Assembly (NCBI GenBank): GCA_019695185.1 | Contig: JAIBAN010000068.1 | Location: 1-44,346 of the forward strand | DNA from: Blastocatellia bacterium | GTDB taxonomy: Bacteria; Acidobacteriota; Blastocatellia; Chloracidobacteriales; Chloracidobacteriaceae | Length of the DNA stretch: 44,346 nt | Direction: 5' to 3' | Shown here: positions 16,835 through 25,414 of the stretch, piece after piece | Layout of the letters: every line of letters starts with the position of its first letter | How positions within the stretch are numbered: position 1 is the stretch's first letter | The notes under the pieces: generated by a model | What the model was told of the DNA's origin: nothing | Database searches by the model: none | The model's input: only the letters and a program-made list of their open reading frames with translations | Made by a program: the position numbers and the translations under genes

Positions 16835-19800
16835 ATGGAGATAGGGCCAAAACAGCACGAATGGTCGGCAACCGGGGTTTCCGGTTATCCGTTGGCACAC
16901 CCGATTGTGGGCCAATCCGAATTTTTCGACACTTTCAAACAGTTTATCCATACGGTTGACCGCGAGTCGGAACGCTTTGCCCATGTGTTTGCCATCATTG
17001 CCCAATGGGGCGTGGGAAAATCACGACTGGCCTACGAAATCATCAGCCAAATCAACGACACGTCGCCGGGCTGGTACCTGCGGGGAAACGACGGCGTGCT
17101 GGCCAATGCACAGATTTTTCACAACGACGCGGACCGCGAGCAGTATCTGGGGCTCTACATTCGCTATAGCCAGATTGCGAATGAATACCACAATGTGGAT
17201 AACTGGTTTGCTTTTGGGATGTACAAGGCGCTGGTGCCGCTGGCGCGGGGCGAGTTTGTCGGCTCCATCCAGGGAGCAATTGCCCAGGAAGCCTACAACC
17301 GCTTGCTGGTGGGTGGATTTCAAAAGGAAAAACTGGCTGAGGCGCTGGAACTCTCAAAAAGCCACCCGGACCAACGTCTCTATGAAGACGAAAATCTGGT
17401 GACCCGGCTCTGTACCCAAGCCTATGATTACTTAAAAAAATTCGGTATCAAATACCTGTTAATCGCGCTCGACGAATTGGAAACGGTGGCGGAATCCGCT
17501 ACCTACGGCCTGGAAACCGACGAAATCAAGCATCTTGACGGACGTGCCATCAAACTTTTGGGAAAGGCTATCAAGGAAGAGGACCCACGCCAAAAGCTGC
17601 CCTGGCTACGGTATGTGGCCTTGTGTTCGCCGGCGATTGGGGATGAATTGCGGGAAATCCAATCCGTTGCGCGGCGCTTTGAACTGGTTGAATTGACCCA
17701 AAGCGTTTTTGCCGATGTAAGCGATTTCGTCAAGTACCTGACCGACCACGGAAAATTACGGGAATCCTATCCGGCGGGACTGGTGGAAGCTGCCTACATG
17801 ATGAGCCGGGGAAATTTCGGTTGGTTCAACGTCATCATGGCCAATGTGGACACGGTTTTACAAAACCGGCGCATGACCCAGGTCTCTCAAAAGGACAAAG
17901 CAAAGGAAACAACCGTCGAGGCAATTTTCGAGGACATGCTGCGGTCCTCCAGCCGCATCCGTGAACATGTGCTGGACCGCAACGCGGTGGAGGAACTGAA
18001 AATCCAGCAGCCGGACCATCTCCAGGCCGCCCGAAAACTCCTTTATGGTCAACTGCCGCAAAATCTAAAGGACTGGCCTCATGAAACCGTCAAAGTCCTG
18101 TCGGCCACCCGCAACGAATACGACGAACCGTTGGCTGCGCTGTATGTCCGGGTTGAGTGGGAGGAGTCGCGCTGTAGCGATGCCTTGCGAAAAGGCCGTT
18201 TCGTGCGGGACCGGGAAGTTTGGACCCTCCAGGGAATTGACCAGCCCCTGTATTTGAAACAACTTCTGGCAAATCTTGCCACCTATGCCATTCACGAAAT
18301 GGCAACTGAAAGGCTGGGACCAGGGAAGCGAGTGTTTCTGGTACCGCTTTCCGCCACCGAGTTTGTTCAACTGGTTCAACTGCTCTATCCGCATCCGGCT
18401 GCGGAGGATGCCGCACGAGCCTTGTGGCGCGAGTTTTTTCAGGAATCGAACCTGGAGCCGTCGTTGGCAACCCATCTCGGTCCAAGTATTCCCATGCTCG
18501 GACGGTTCAACTTGCGCTATCGCAAGCAAAGCCAAAACACGTTGATTTTCCGGACACCGGAACATAATTCGGCTTTGGAGAAATACGTTGCCGACAAAAA
18601 ACAGGAAAGCAGCGAGGGGCGAATCCGTCGGGTACTCACTGGCCTCATGCGGCTGTTGGATAGCAACTGGTCTTATGACCCTGAAATTCTGAAGGTGAGC
18701 GGTTGGACCGCCTTGGGTGCATCACCAGCCAAAGGGCAAGGGGCCACCGGCGGACTCATCAATTGCGACGCGCTCAAACTGAACCCGAAAGGACGTTTGA
18801 TTCTGGGTTGGGTTAAAAATGAGGACGAGCTTGAATCGTTTTGTACCTTCGTCACGCAACAATTTGACAGCTACGGGCGAATACCGGCAGTTGCCTTCAC
18901 AACTTCGCGGGTGTTAGTGGACAGATTTCAGTCTCCCGCTTCGGGACTTCTCAAAAATGCCAAATCCTATTTGACGTTGTATCAGCTTTCGGCTGGCGAG
19001 GAATACCTGCTGCACCTGATTGGAATCCCAAGCTCAGAGTTCAGTGGGTTTGGTTTTGACGGCCAGGGATTTACCGGGGCGTTCAACACCCGGTTGAATG
19101 CGCTCCTACGGTCGTTAATGGACCATTTGCACCAGTGGCGGCGGCAGTTGAACGAAATGGGACGCATTGCATGGCCGCTCAGGGCGACTGGAAAACTCTC
19201 TGATGAAGATAAAGAAAAGGTTTTCAAAGCCTGGCGGAGTTTATTGATTGAGCCGGAAACACCCCAAAATATTTCACGGTTGGATGAAAAATCACCAGTC
19301 AATCCGGAAGAGTTGCAGGCCATCTTGAAAAAAATGGGGCTTCCTAAAACCGCACCGGCAGCAGGGTATCAAGATACCGAACGAGCACGGTTGTTTGACC
19401 CTTTGGATGATACCGCAGAACCTGAATTCCCCCAGTTTTTGGCCCAACTGATTATGTATCTCCTGACGGGCAAGGCGTGGAAACTTGACTTGGCCGAACG
19501 TGAGTGGTTTTGGGGATATACCTGGGAAGGAGCGAAACCAAAGGAAATTTTTACTGAATGGATGGCCTTGATTTGTGAGATGGGTTTTGCGTATCGGGAG
19601 CCGGCATCAACTGAAGGACTGTACCGATTCAAGGACCGGGCTGAACTCAAAAGGGGGATTACAGAAGCTGAAAACTGGCTGAATGGCGAATACCTCAAAA
19701 TAATTCATAAAATCGAGGCCGTTTTTGGTGAAGGTCGAATCCAGAGCCTGTTTAGCTCAGGTCAGTTGAACCCCGGAACCAAGACCTTACTTGCCCGGAG

Positions 19801-21115
19801 CGCCCTGGACCGTGCAAACCAGAAATATCAGGAATTAGTGGCGCTGGAGGAAGCACAATATCCAAATTCCCTGGATGACGAAAATCGGCGGTCACTTCTC
19901 ATTCAGGCTTCCCGATGCAGACTCTCGTTATTAAACGAGGTTGAGGCGGTCTATCTCAAAGACGAATTTGAACGATTGCAATCCGATGCAAATCTCAAAA
20001 CCTTGAATTTTGAAGATGATACCGTGCCATTGTGGAAGCGCGTTCGGCGGGCAAAACTGTTCGTGGATTTAGTTCGTGATACGGAAACAAGGATCAAATC
20101 CCGCATTCAAGTGCTTCAGGATTACATGCGCCAATCTGAAACCGTAGCGCATTTCCCGTATGCCATTTTTACCCGGTCATTGGAGAAAATCAGCAACATT
20201 TTGGATGGTGCTCTGAGCAATGACAGTCTTGATGGAAGCACTAAACGGAAACAACACACGGAACCGGGAACCTTGGGGCACGCGCTTAAAGACCTGAATG
20301 TGGCAGAGGCAACCAACAAACTTACGCAACTCGCACGAGAAGTCGGAATTACCCTTCATAGCCAGACTGAAACACCCTTTGAAAATATTGAAGGGGATAT
20401 TGTCCGAGGATTTCTGGCGCTCAAAAAGTCCTATGAGGGGATGAACTCACAATTGGAGGATGCCCGCCAACGGATTGCAAATCTGATTGTTCAATTGGAA
20501 GACGCCCCAAGTGATTTTGTCTATCCACCTGATACTTTGAATCTTAAAGACTTGGTTAACCGTCCTGAAATCATTGAAGGCATTTTAGAGGATGCCCGCG
20601 AAGATGAAGTCGAGCGATTGTTCAAGGAAAACGACAATGCGGCCAAACTCGGAAACTTCAAACCATTGATGCAGGCCGTTCCATCCTTATTGACTGAGGC
20701 AAAAAACGCGCTCGGCGTACTTTGGGGGCATATTCAAACGGTGGAAAACTATGTCAAAGATTATCGCAAAAAACTGGTTGAGGCCGGGGATGTCAAAGAA
20801 ATTGAGCGAAGTTTCAATGCCTTACAGGGAATTCTTGGGCAGCCGCTCAGAAAAGAGCTGGATGTGGCGGAACTCATCCAGGCTGGAAGTTTGAAATCCG
20901 CAGTGGCCAGGTTGGAAGAACGGCGGGTGGAGTGGGTTCAAGCTGGCAATCAAACTCTTTCCGGGACTGGAATTGATTTCGCGCGGTGGCAGGTAATTGT
21001 CAGTGATTTGGACCTGGGTCGTGACCCCTTTCCAACTGGTACCGAACGTGAATCTGAAGCTTTGGTGAAAGGCGGTTTTCTCAAACGAACCTACAAACTG
21101 GGAGGCCCGCAATGA
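16835..21115 (+). CDS. Giant P-loop ATPase, 1426 residues, with long helical C-terminal part
   Basis: GAGGTGA sits 8 nt before ATG 16835, so this start is preferred to the upstream 16763. The N-terminal ATPase domain has Walker A G-V-G-K-S at residues 59-63 and a Walker B-like L-L-I-A-L-D-E with Asp213-Glu214, as in AAA+/STAND-type or BrxC-like ATPases. The central region has no motif I know. From about residue 950 to the end the sequence is highly charged and helical, probably coiled coil (L-K-R-G-I-T-E-A-E-N-W-L, A-R-Q-R-I-A-N-L-I-V-Q-L-E). It is the largest protein of the operon and is coupled to the next gene by an ATGA overlap. Sensing or moving along DNA is inferred; BREX and MADS-type loci also carry a giant ATPase. 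Confidence 0.85.
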   Translation: MEIGPKQHEWSATGVSGYPLAHPIVGQSEFFDTFKQFIHTVDRESERFAHVFAIIAQWGVGKSRLAYEIISQINDTSPGWYLRGNDGVLANAQIFHNDADREQYLGLYIRYSQIANEYHNVDNWFAFGMYKALVPLARGEFVGSIQGAIAQEAYNRLLVGGFQKEKLAEALELSKSHPDQRLYEDENLVTRLCTQAYDYLKKFGIKYLLIALDELETVAESATYGLETDEIKHLDGRAIKLLGKAIKEEDPRQKLPWLRYVALCSPAIGDELREIQSVARRFELVELTQSVFADVSDFVKYLTDHGKLRESYPAGLVEAAYMMSRGNFGWFNVIMANVDTVLQNRRMTQVSQKDKAKETTVEAIFEDMLRSSSRIREHVLDRNAVEELKIQQPDHLQAARKLLYGQLPQNLKDWPHETVKVLSATRNEYDEPLAALYVRVEWEESRCSDALRKGRFVRDREVWTLQGIDQPLYLKQLLANLATYAIHEMATERLGPGKRVFLVPLSATEFVQLVQLLYPHPAAEDAARALWREFFQESNLEPSLATHLGPSIPMLGRFNLRYRKQSQNTLIFRTPEHNSALEKYVADKKQESSEGRIRRVLTGLMRLLDSNWSYDPEILKVSGWTALGASPAKGQGATGGLINCDALKLNPKGRLILGWVKNEDELESFCTFVTQQFDSYGRIPAVAFTTSRVLVDRFQSPASGLLKNAKSYLTLYQLSAGEEYLLHLIGIPSSEFSGFGFDGQGFTGAFNTRLNALLRSLMDHLHQWRRQLNEMGRIAWPLRATGKLSDEDKEKVFKAWRSLLIEPETPQNISRLDEKSPVNPEELQAILKKMGLPKTAPAAGYQDTERARLFDPLDDTAEPEFPQFLAQLIMYLLTGKAWKLDLAEREWFWGYTWEGAKPKEIFTEWMALICEMGFAYREPASTEGLYRFKDRAELKRGITEAENWLNGEYLKIIHKIEAVFGEGRIQSLFSSGQLNPGTKTLLARSALDRANQKYQELVALEEAQYPNSLDDENRRSLLIQASRCRLSLLNEVEAVYLKDEFERLQSDANLKTLNFEDDTVPLWKRVRRAKLFVDLVRDTETRIKSRIQVLQDYMRQSETVAHFPYAIFTRSLEKISNILDGALSNDSLDGSTKRKQHTEPGTLGHALKDLNVAEATNKLTQLAREVGITLHSQTETPFENIEGDIVRGFLALKKSYEGMNSQLEDARQRIANLIVQLEDAPSDFVYPPDTLNLKDLVNRPEIIEGILEDAREDEVERLFKENDNAAKLGNFKPLMQAVPSLLTEAKNALGVLWGHIQTVENYVKDYRKKLVEAGDVKEIERSFNALQGILGQPLRKELDVAELIQAGSLKSAVARLEERRVEWVQAGNQTLSGTGIDFARWQVIVSDLDLGRDPFPTGTERESEALVKGGFLKRTYKLGGPQ

Positions 21116-21942
21116 GCGATATTCCAATCTGGACATGGGGGAAACTGGCTCAACATCGGCGCGGAAAAATGCTGCTTGAGTCCGCCCAAGCCACTCCTGC
21201 CGAAACATTGAATGACAAAACCGGTGTGGTTTTGGCGTTTGGACATGAGTTTCAAGAGATTCAAGTCAATGAACAGGAAAATTGGATTCACTGGACCCAT
21301 GAGTCAGGTCGAACCCTTTTGCTGGTTCCACCATTTGCCAGCGGAGTATGTCAGCGTCCTCTTTCCTGGGAGGCCAAACCTTTTGAAGGGGCGCAGCTTC
21401 AACCGGATTCGGTGCTGAAAAACACCTTGGCGAAAGAGGTTCGTTACGAATTATGTGGGAAATTGCAAGTTGCCAGAGAGGTGGAAGGCGTCTGGGCGGA
21501 TAACCGGGTTCACACCGGCTTTTTCCGGAAACATCCGCTTTCCGGAATTTTTGCGGTAACTTGTTTACCGCTGTGGTCAATGGTTTTCCTCGATAGTAAA
21601 AAAGAGCTTCTTCAATGGCTGCATCAACTTCATCAATTGGCCGGAAAACCGGTTGCAAAGGCGGAAATTACAACCTCCTTCGAATTACGGCCAGCGCACT
21701 ATACCCTTTTACTTCATTCAATCAGCGGGTCATTTTCTTCAAAAAAGGAAACCCTCGCCGCTCTTGCTGCTTCACCGGTTTTTCAACTTGAAATGGAAAT
21801 TGCGGCATCGGCTTTTGATGAACTGGAGGGGCAAGGTTTGATTGCGGCTGGGGTGGTCACTCAACGTGGCTTGGCTGTGGTGGCAGAAAGTCCCTATGCC
21901 GCGTATGCCAATGCGTTGTTTTCCTTAAAAACATCAAATTGA
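21112..21942 (+). CDS. Unknown operon protein, 276 residues
   Basis: Its ATG overlaps the stop of the giant ATPase gene (ATGA), so translation is coupled and the product is probably made in step with the ATPase. The sequence is mixed alpha/beta with many Trp residues in the N-terminal half (I-P-I-W-T-W-G-K-L, W-I-H-W-T-H). The C-terminal 90 residues resemble a winged helix (S-F-E-L-R-P-A-H-Y-T-L-L-L, A-F-D-E-L-E-G-Q-G-L-I-A-A). No known family is recognised. A partner subunit of the ATPase is the simplest idea. Confidence 0.75.
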   Translation: MSDIPIWTWGKLAQHRRGKMLLESAQATPAETLNDKTGVVLAFGHEFQEIQVNEQENWIHWTHESGRTLLLVPPFASGVCQRPLSWEAKPFEGAQLQPDSVLKNTLAKEVRYELCGKLQVAREVEGVWADNRVHTGFFRKHPLSGIFAVTCLPLWSMVFLDSKKELLQWLHQLHQLAGKPVAKAEITTSFELRPAHYTLLLHSISGSFSSKKETLAALAASPVFQLEMEIAASAFDELEGQGLIAAGVVTQRGLAVVAESPYAAYANALFSLKTSN

Positions 21943-21966
21943 GCCAAGATTTGTGGAGTCATTATT

Positions 21967-23124
21967 ATGAAGCCGTTTTCTCCTAAACAACCAATTGCCC
22001 AAACGTTGGCCATTCAGTCGCAAATTCATCTACCAGGAACAGTCGGGCGGATTTTGAAGCAAATTCGGGATTTGGAACATGTCGCCCCGGTTTTTGTTCG
22101 AGCAGGATTGGTTCGAACCGTCGAGCGCCCCAATCCGCTGAATGTCTTCATCAGCGGAATCGCAACTGGTGCCAAAGTCAAACCCACCATTGGCGGGTTC
22201 CTTTTTGCAGCAGCGGCAGTCCGAATTGATTTGTCAGTCGAACATAATGCACTGGGAACGGTGGGTCAGGATAGCATCTGCGAAATTGATGATATTGGAT
22301 TTACTGACCAAGCCAAACGGCTCCAGTTGATCAACATCCGCCAAGCCTACGCATTGGTGGAACGGGCGCTTGATTCACCTGAGCGACACGATATGATTGT
22401 GGTGGATTGCCCGTTGCTTTTGAATCGAAGCATGGTTCCAACCAGGGAAGATGCTTCCGACCAGAGTTACAAGTCGGACTATGAGCGGACAGTGCAGGCA
22501 ATTTCGGCTTTTTGGGAGAAATATCGTCCATCGCTTTTTCCTTGGAATCCGGAAGGGTGCAAGCTGGTCAGCTTGGCCTCGGAAAACTACAGCGCCATCA
22601 TTCATGTTGCCCAGGAAGACCTCCGTACCAGCTTGGGACGAAGCCAAATTCTCTCATCAGAAAAAATTGATACCACTCAGTTACAGGCTGCCAATATTTC
22701 GGATGAAGCCGTTGCAAGTATTGGCGAGGCCCGGTTTATGCGGGGAATTCTCAACGCTTTTACCCGGACAGCAGCATATCGGGTGAATGTTCGAATGCCC
22801 CGAATGGAACCAAATCATGTTACTGCTCTTGGGGTGCTTGGCCTGCATTTCAAAACTTCTCCCGTGGCAACGCCGCTGTTTCTGCAATTGATTGGGGACG
22901 AGCCCCTTTGGGACAGCGTTCATTTGAACTTTGTCGTTGGCCAACTGATGGCCCTGACAATCAATACCGGCAAAGGGTCACCTCCGATTCCAATTCAACT
23001 TGCAGGCAAGGAATTGAATGCACTGGAGCCTTTTCTCGACTTCTTTCAAAAAGGCGTTTTCGAGGAAATCAACCGGAGAGACATAGAGGATCATTGGCTT
23101 TCAAACTGGGGTGAGTTTGACTAA
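21967..23124 (+). CDS. NurA-like protein paired with the HerA-like ATPase
   Basis: The gene directly precedes a HerA-like ATPase (15 bp), the order expected for a NurA nuclease partner. The sequence shows weak NurA-like features: F-I-S-G-I-A-T-G followed by I-G-G-F-L-F-A-A-A-A-V near residues 61-85, and M-I-V-V-D-C-P-L-L-L near residue 140. These correspond loosely to the two acidic strands of the NurA RNase H-like core. The usual first D-G-S is replaced by S-G-I, so nuclease activity is not certain. The C-terminus has H-V-T-A-L-G-V-L-G and V-V-G-Q-L-M-A-L. The family call rests on context plus faint motifs. Confidence 0.55.
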   Translation: MKPFSPKQPIAQTLAIQSQIHLPGTVGRILKQIRDLEHVAPVFVRAGLVRTVERPNPLNVFISGIATGAKVKPTIGGFLFAAAAVRIDLSVEHNALGTVGQDSICEIDDIGFTDQAKRLQLINIRQAYALVERALDSPERHDMIVVDCPLLLNRSMVPTREDASDQSYKSDYERTVQAISAFWEKYRPSLFPWNPEGCKLVSLASENYSAIIHVAQEDLRTSLGRSQILSSEKIDTTQLQAANISDEAVASIGEARFMRGILNAFTRTAAYRVNVRMPRMEPNHVTALGVLGLHFKTSPVATPLFLQLIGDEPLWDSVHLNFVVGQLMALTINTGKGSPPIPIQLAGKELNALEPFLDFFQKGVFEEINRRDIEDHWLSNWGEFD

Positions 23125-23139
23125 AACAAAGGAGACGAC

Positions 23140-24825
23140 ATGAGACCGCAAGTGTTGGGAAAATTGGTTGGAAACACTGGGGACCCAAATAACTTAGTGA
23201 TGGTTTTATCCCACTCCTTCGGTGGTCGGCGGGGTGAGTTTGTCAAGATTCAGCACCAGGAACGGGAAGATGAGCCAGTCAGTGATGTATTGGCTCGAAT
23301 CACCAAAGTGAGCCGCAGTAATGTGTTGTATAACTCCGGGCTGGGGCCGGGTGTAACGGATTTGGAACTGCTGCCGGGAGCAAAAATTACCGGGGAGCAC
23401 GTCACTGCGGCCCTTGAAGTTGTCGGATACAAAGACCCGGTTACCAAACAGATCAAAATACCACGCCGGGCGCTTGATCCAGGGGGACGAGTTGAAACGG
23501 TGGACTTCCAGTTCCTCAGCGCATTTTATGAGTTTGACGAACAAACCAGTCTGCATATCGGAAACCTGGTTGGGTATGAACGGGGTGAAAATGTCGTACC
23601 GGTCTACCTGGACGTAAACCGTCTTGTCACAGAACACGTGGCGGTTTTAGCGATGACCGGAGCCGGAAAATCCTACACAGTTGGTCGCATGATTGAACGG
23701 CTTGTCGCCCTCAACAACGGCACCGTCGTAGTTTTTGACCCCCATGGTGAATATGGGCGGGCGCTTCAAGGAGGAAAACTCCAATTTAATTCCAACTTTG
23801 AAGACGCTGAAGCTCAAAGAGAACAAACTACCCTGAATCGAATTCAGGAACAGTTCCGGAAATTAGAAGCTGCCGGTGCCGGAATCAAAGTTTATACCCC
23901 CCAGGCTCTTTCCTTTCGGCAAAAATATGCCGGGAAAAACCAGGAACTGGCTTTGCAATTTGATCATTTTGAGATGGACGATATCACCGAAATTCTGCCT
24001 GAATTGACCGAACCGCAACAACGTGTTTTGGATGTGGCAATTCGATACTGGAGGCTCAAGGAGCAAGTTGAACCACGCGACATCAACCGATTACGGTACT
24101 ATCTCGGTGATGGATTATCGGAGTTACAAGCTTGGGAAGAACTTACTGCTACCGAGGCTTCCGCTCTGAATGGGAGGAGCGCCGCAGTGGCTTCAATGAA
24201 GCTGGCCCGAGTTCTTAATGAAGCCCAAAGTTTTTACTCGGCAGCCTTGGCACATCCAACCGATATTTACGAAATAATCGGTCGTCCTTCGGATCGCCGT
24301 GGCCGTTTAGTGATTGTTGACCTCCAAGGATTGAGCGATACGGCAAAACAAGTCATCACCGCACTTTTAGGGACAGAGATACTTCGGGCTGCCTCAAGTA
24401 AAACCGACCCGATCCGCCCTTCATTTCTGGTTTTTGAAGAAGGCCACAATTTTGCGCCGGCTGGTCGTCAGGCCGTCAGCCACCGGATCATCAAAAAGAT
24501 CGCCGGTGAAGGACGAAAATTCGGTGTTGGATTTGCCATTGTGAGTCAACGACCCTCGAAGCTGGACCCCGATGTGACTTCACAATGTAACACCTTGATC
24601 ACCATGCGGCTCAAAAATCCGGATGACCAGCGATTTATCGCTCGAACTTCGGACATGATCAGCAAAGCCGATCTGGACGAATTGCCGAGTCTTTCCACTG
24701 GGGAAGCTCTCATTTGTGGTCGCTCCATCCCAGCCCCATTGCTTGTTAAAATCGGCACAAAGGCTTTAGTGCATGGTGGGCAATCACCCGAAGTATTAAG
24801 TGTTTGGGGACAATTCAGTGGATAG
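23140..24825 (+). CDS. herA: HerA-like hexameric ATPase / DNA translocase
   Basis: AAAGGAG lies 6 nt before the ATG. An N-terminal beta-rich part, likely a HAS barrel (G-K-L-V-G, V-L-A-R-I-T-K-V), is followed by Walker A T-G-A-G-K-S at 173-178, the family's V-V-V-F-D-P-H-G-E-Y, and Walker B F-L-V-F-E-E-G-H-N with Glu433/Glu434. S-Q-R-P-S-K-L and T-M-R-L-K-N-P-D-D-Q near the end are also typical of HerA/FtsK-like translocases. At 561 residues it is of usual size. In archaea HerA works with NurA in DNA end processing; in bacteria HerA-like proteins recur in anti-phage loci. Here it would drive DNA threading for the preceding NurA-like protein. Confidence 0.92.
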   Translation: MRPQVLGKLVGNTGDPNNLVMVLSHSFGGRRGEFVKIQHQEREDEPVSDVLARITKVSRSNVLYNSGLGPGVTDLELLPGAKITGEHVTAALEVVGYKDPVTKQIKIPRRALDPGGRVETVDFQFLSAFYEFDEQTSLHIGNLVGYERGENVVPVYLDVNRLVTEHVAVLAMTGAGKSYTVGRMIERLVALNNGTVVVFDPHGEYGRALQGGKLQFNSNFEDAEAQREQTTLNRIQEQFRKLEAAGAGIKVYTPQALSFRQKYAGKNQELALQFDHFEMDDITEILPELTEPQQRVLDVAIRYWRLKEQVEPRDINRLRYYLGDGLSELQAWEELTATEASALNGRSAAVASMKLARVLNEAQSFYSAALAHPTDIYEIIGRPSDRRGRLVIVDLQGLSDTAKQVITALLGTEILRAASSKTDPIRPSFLVFEEGHNFAPAGRQAVSHRIIKKIAGEGRKFGVGFAIVSQRPSKLDPDVTSQCNTLITMRLKNPDDQRFIARTSDMISKADLDELPSLSTGEALICGRSIPAPLLVKIGTKALVHGGQSPEVLSVWGQFSG

Positions 24826-25414
24826 TCAACAACTCCAGGGATCCATCCGTAGTCAGTTGCAAAACAGGCAGTTAATTCAGGAATGGCTCCCCATTTGGAC
24901 TGATTGGGGAATTGAGGATACCGAAACTTGGGTTCACAGCCTGGGCGTTACCTTCTGGACCTTATTGGGGCATAAACTCGGATTTGTTGCCATTTCGGAA
25001 GCGCCAGCGATTAGAAACAAAGCTTTGTACAGCGAAGATCAAATCCGATCCGATTCGGTTTGGTATGAGCCTGAAACCCACAACCCAACGGTCATTATTG
25101 AATTTGAACGTTATTCTGGAGCCGGGGATCAAACAAAATTAGCGGGTAAAGTCAAAAATTTATTGATTGCTCAACAACGGGCTGATCAAACACCCAAGGT
25201 TTTGATCCTGGCGTATTGGACAAAAGGTGTAAAAACGCTGCCACCTCACCATAACTTGCTGAACCTTTTCGCAACCGGGTTTGAAACCTTGCGGCAAATT
25301 CGGATTCCGGGTTCTTCAACTGGAAAATTGATGTTCTTTCAGTTTGTGCTTCACGAGCACAGGGATCACAAGCTGAGGTTGGAACAAGTACTCGAACGAG
25401 GAGTCCATGAGTAG
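24818..25414 (+). CDS. Small nuclease-like protein (candidate PD-(D/E)xK variant)
   Basis: GTG 24818 is preceded by GGGGA with a 7-nt gap and overlaps the herA stop by 8 bp; an earlier GTG at 24800 is possible. The 198-residue product has a helical N-terminus, then S-D-S-V-W-Y (Asp79) and V-I-I-E-F-E-R (Glu95, Glu97), which fit the spaced acidic residues of a restriction-endonuclease-like fold. The expected Lys directly after the second acid is missing (E-F-E); nearby Lys residues at about 107-111 could substitute. A further strand, K-V-L-I-L-A-Y-W, supports the fold. It overlaps the kinase gene by 8 bp. Confidence 0.6.
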   Translation: MDSQQLQGSIRSQLQNRQLIQEWLPIWTDWGIEDTETWVHSLGVTFWTLLGHKLGFVAISEAPAIRNKALYSEDQIRSDSVWYEPETHNPTVIIEFERYSGAGDQTKLAGKVKNLLIAQQRADQTPKVLILAYWTKGVKTLPPHHNLLNLFATGFETLRQIRIPGSSTGKLMFFQFVLHEHRDHKLRLEQVLERGVHE

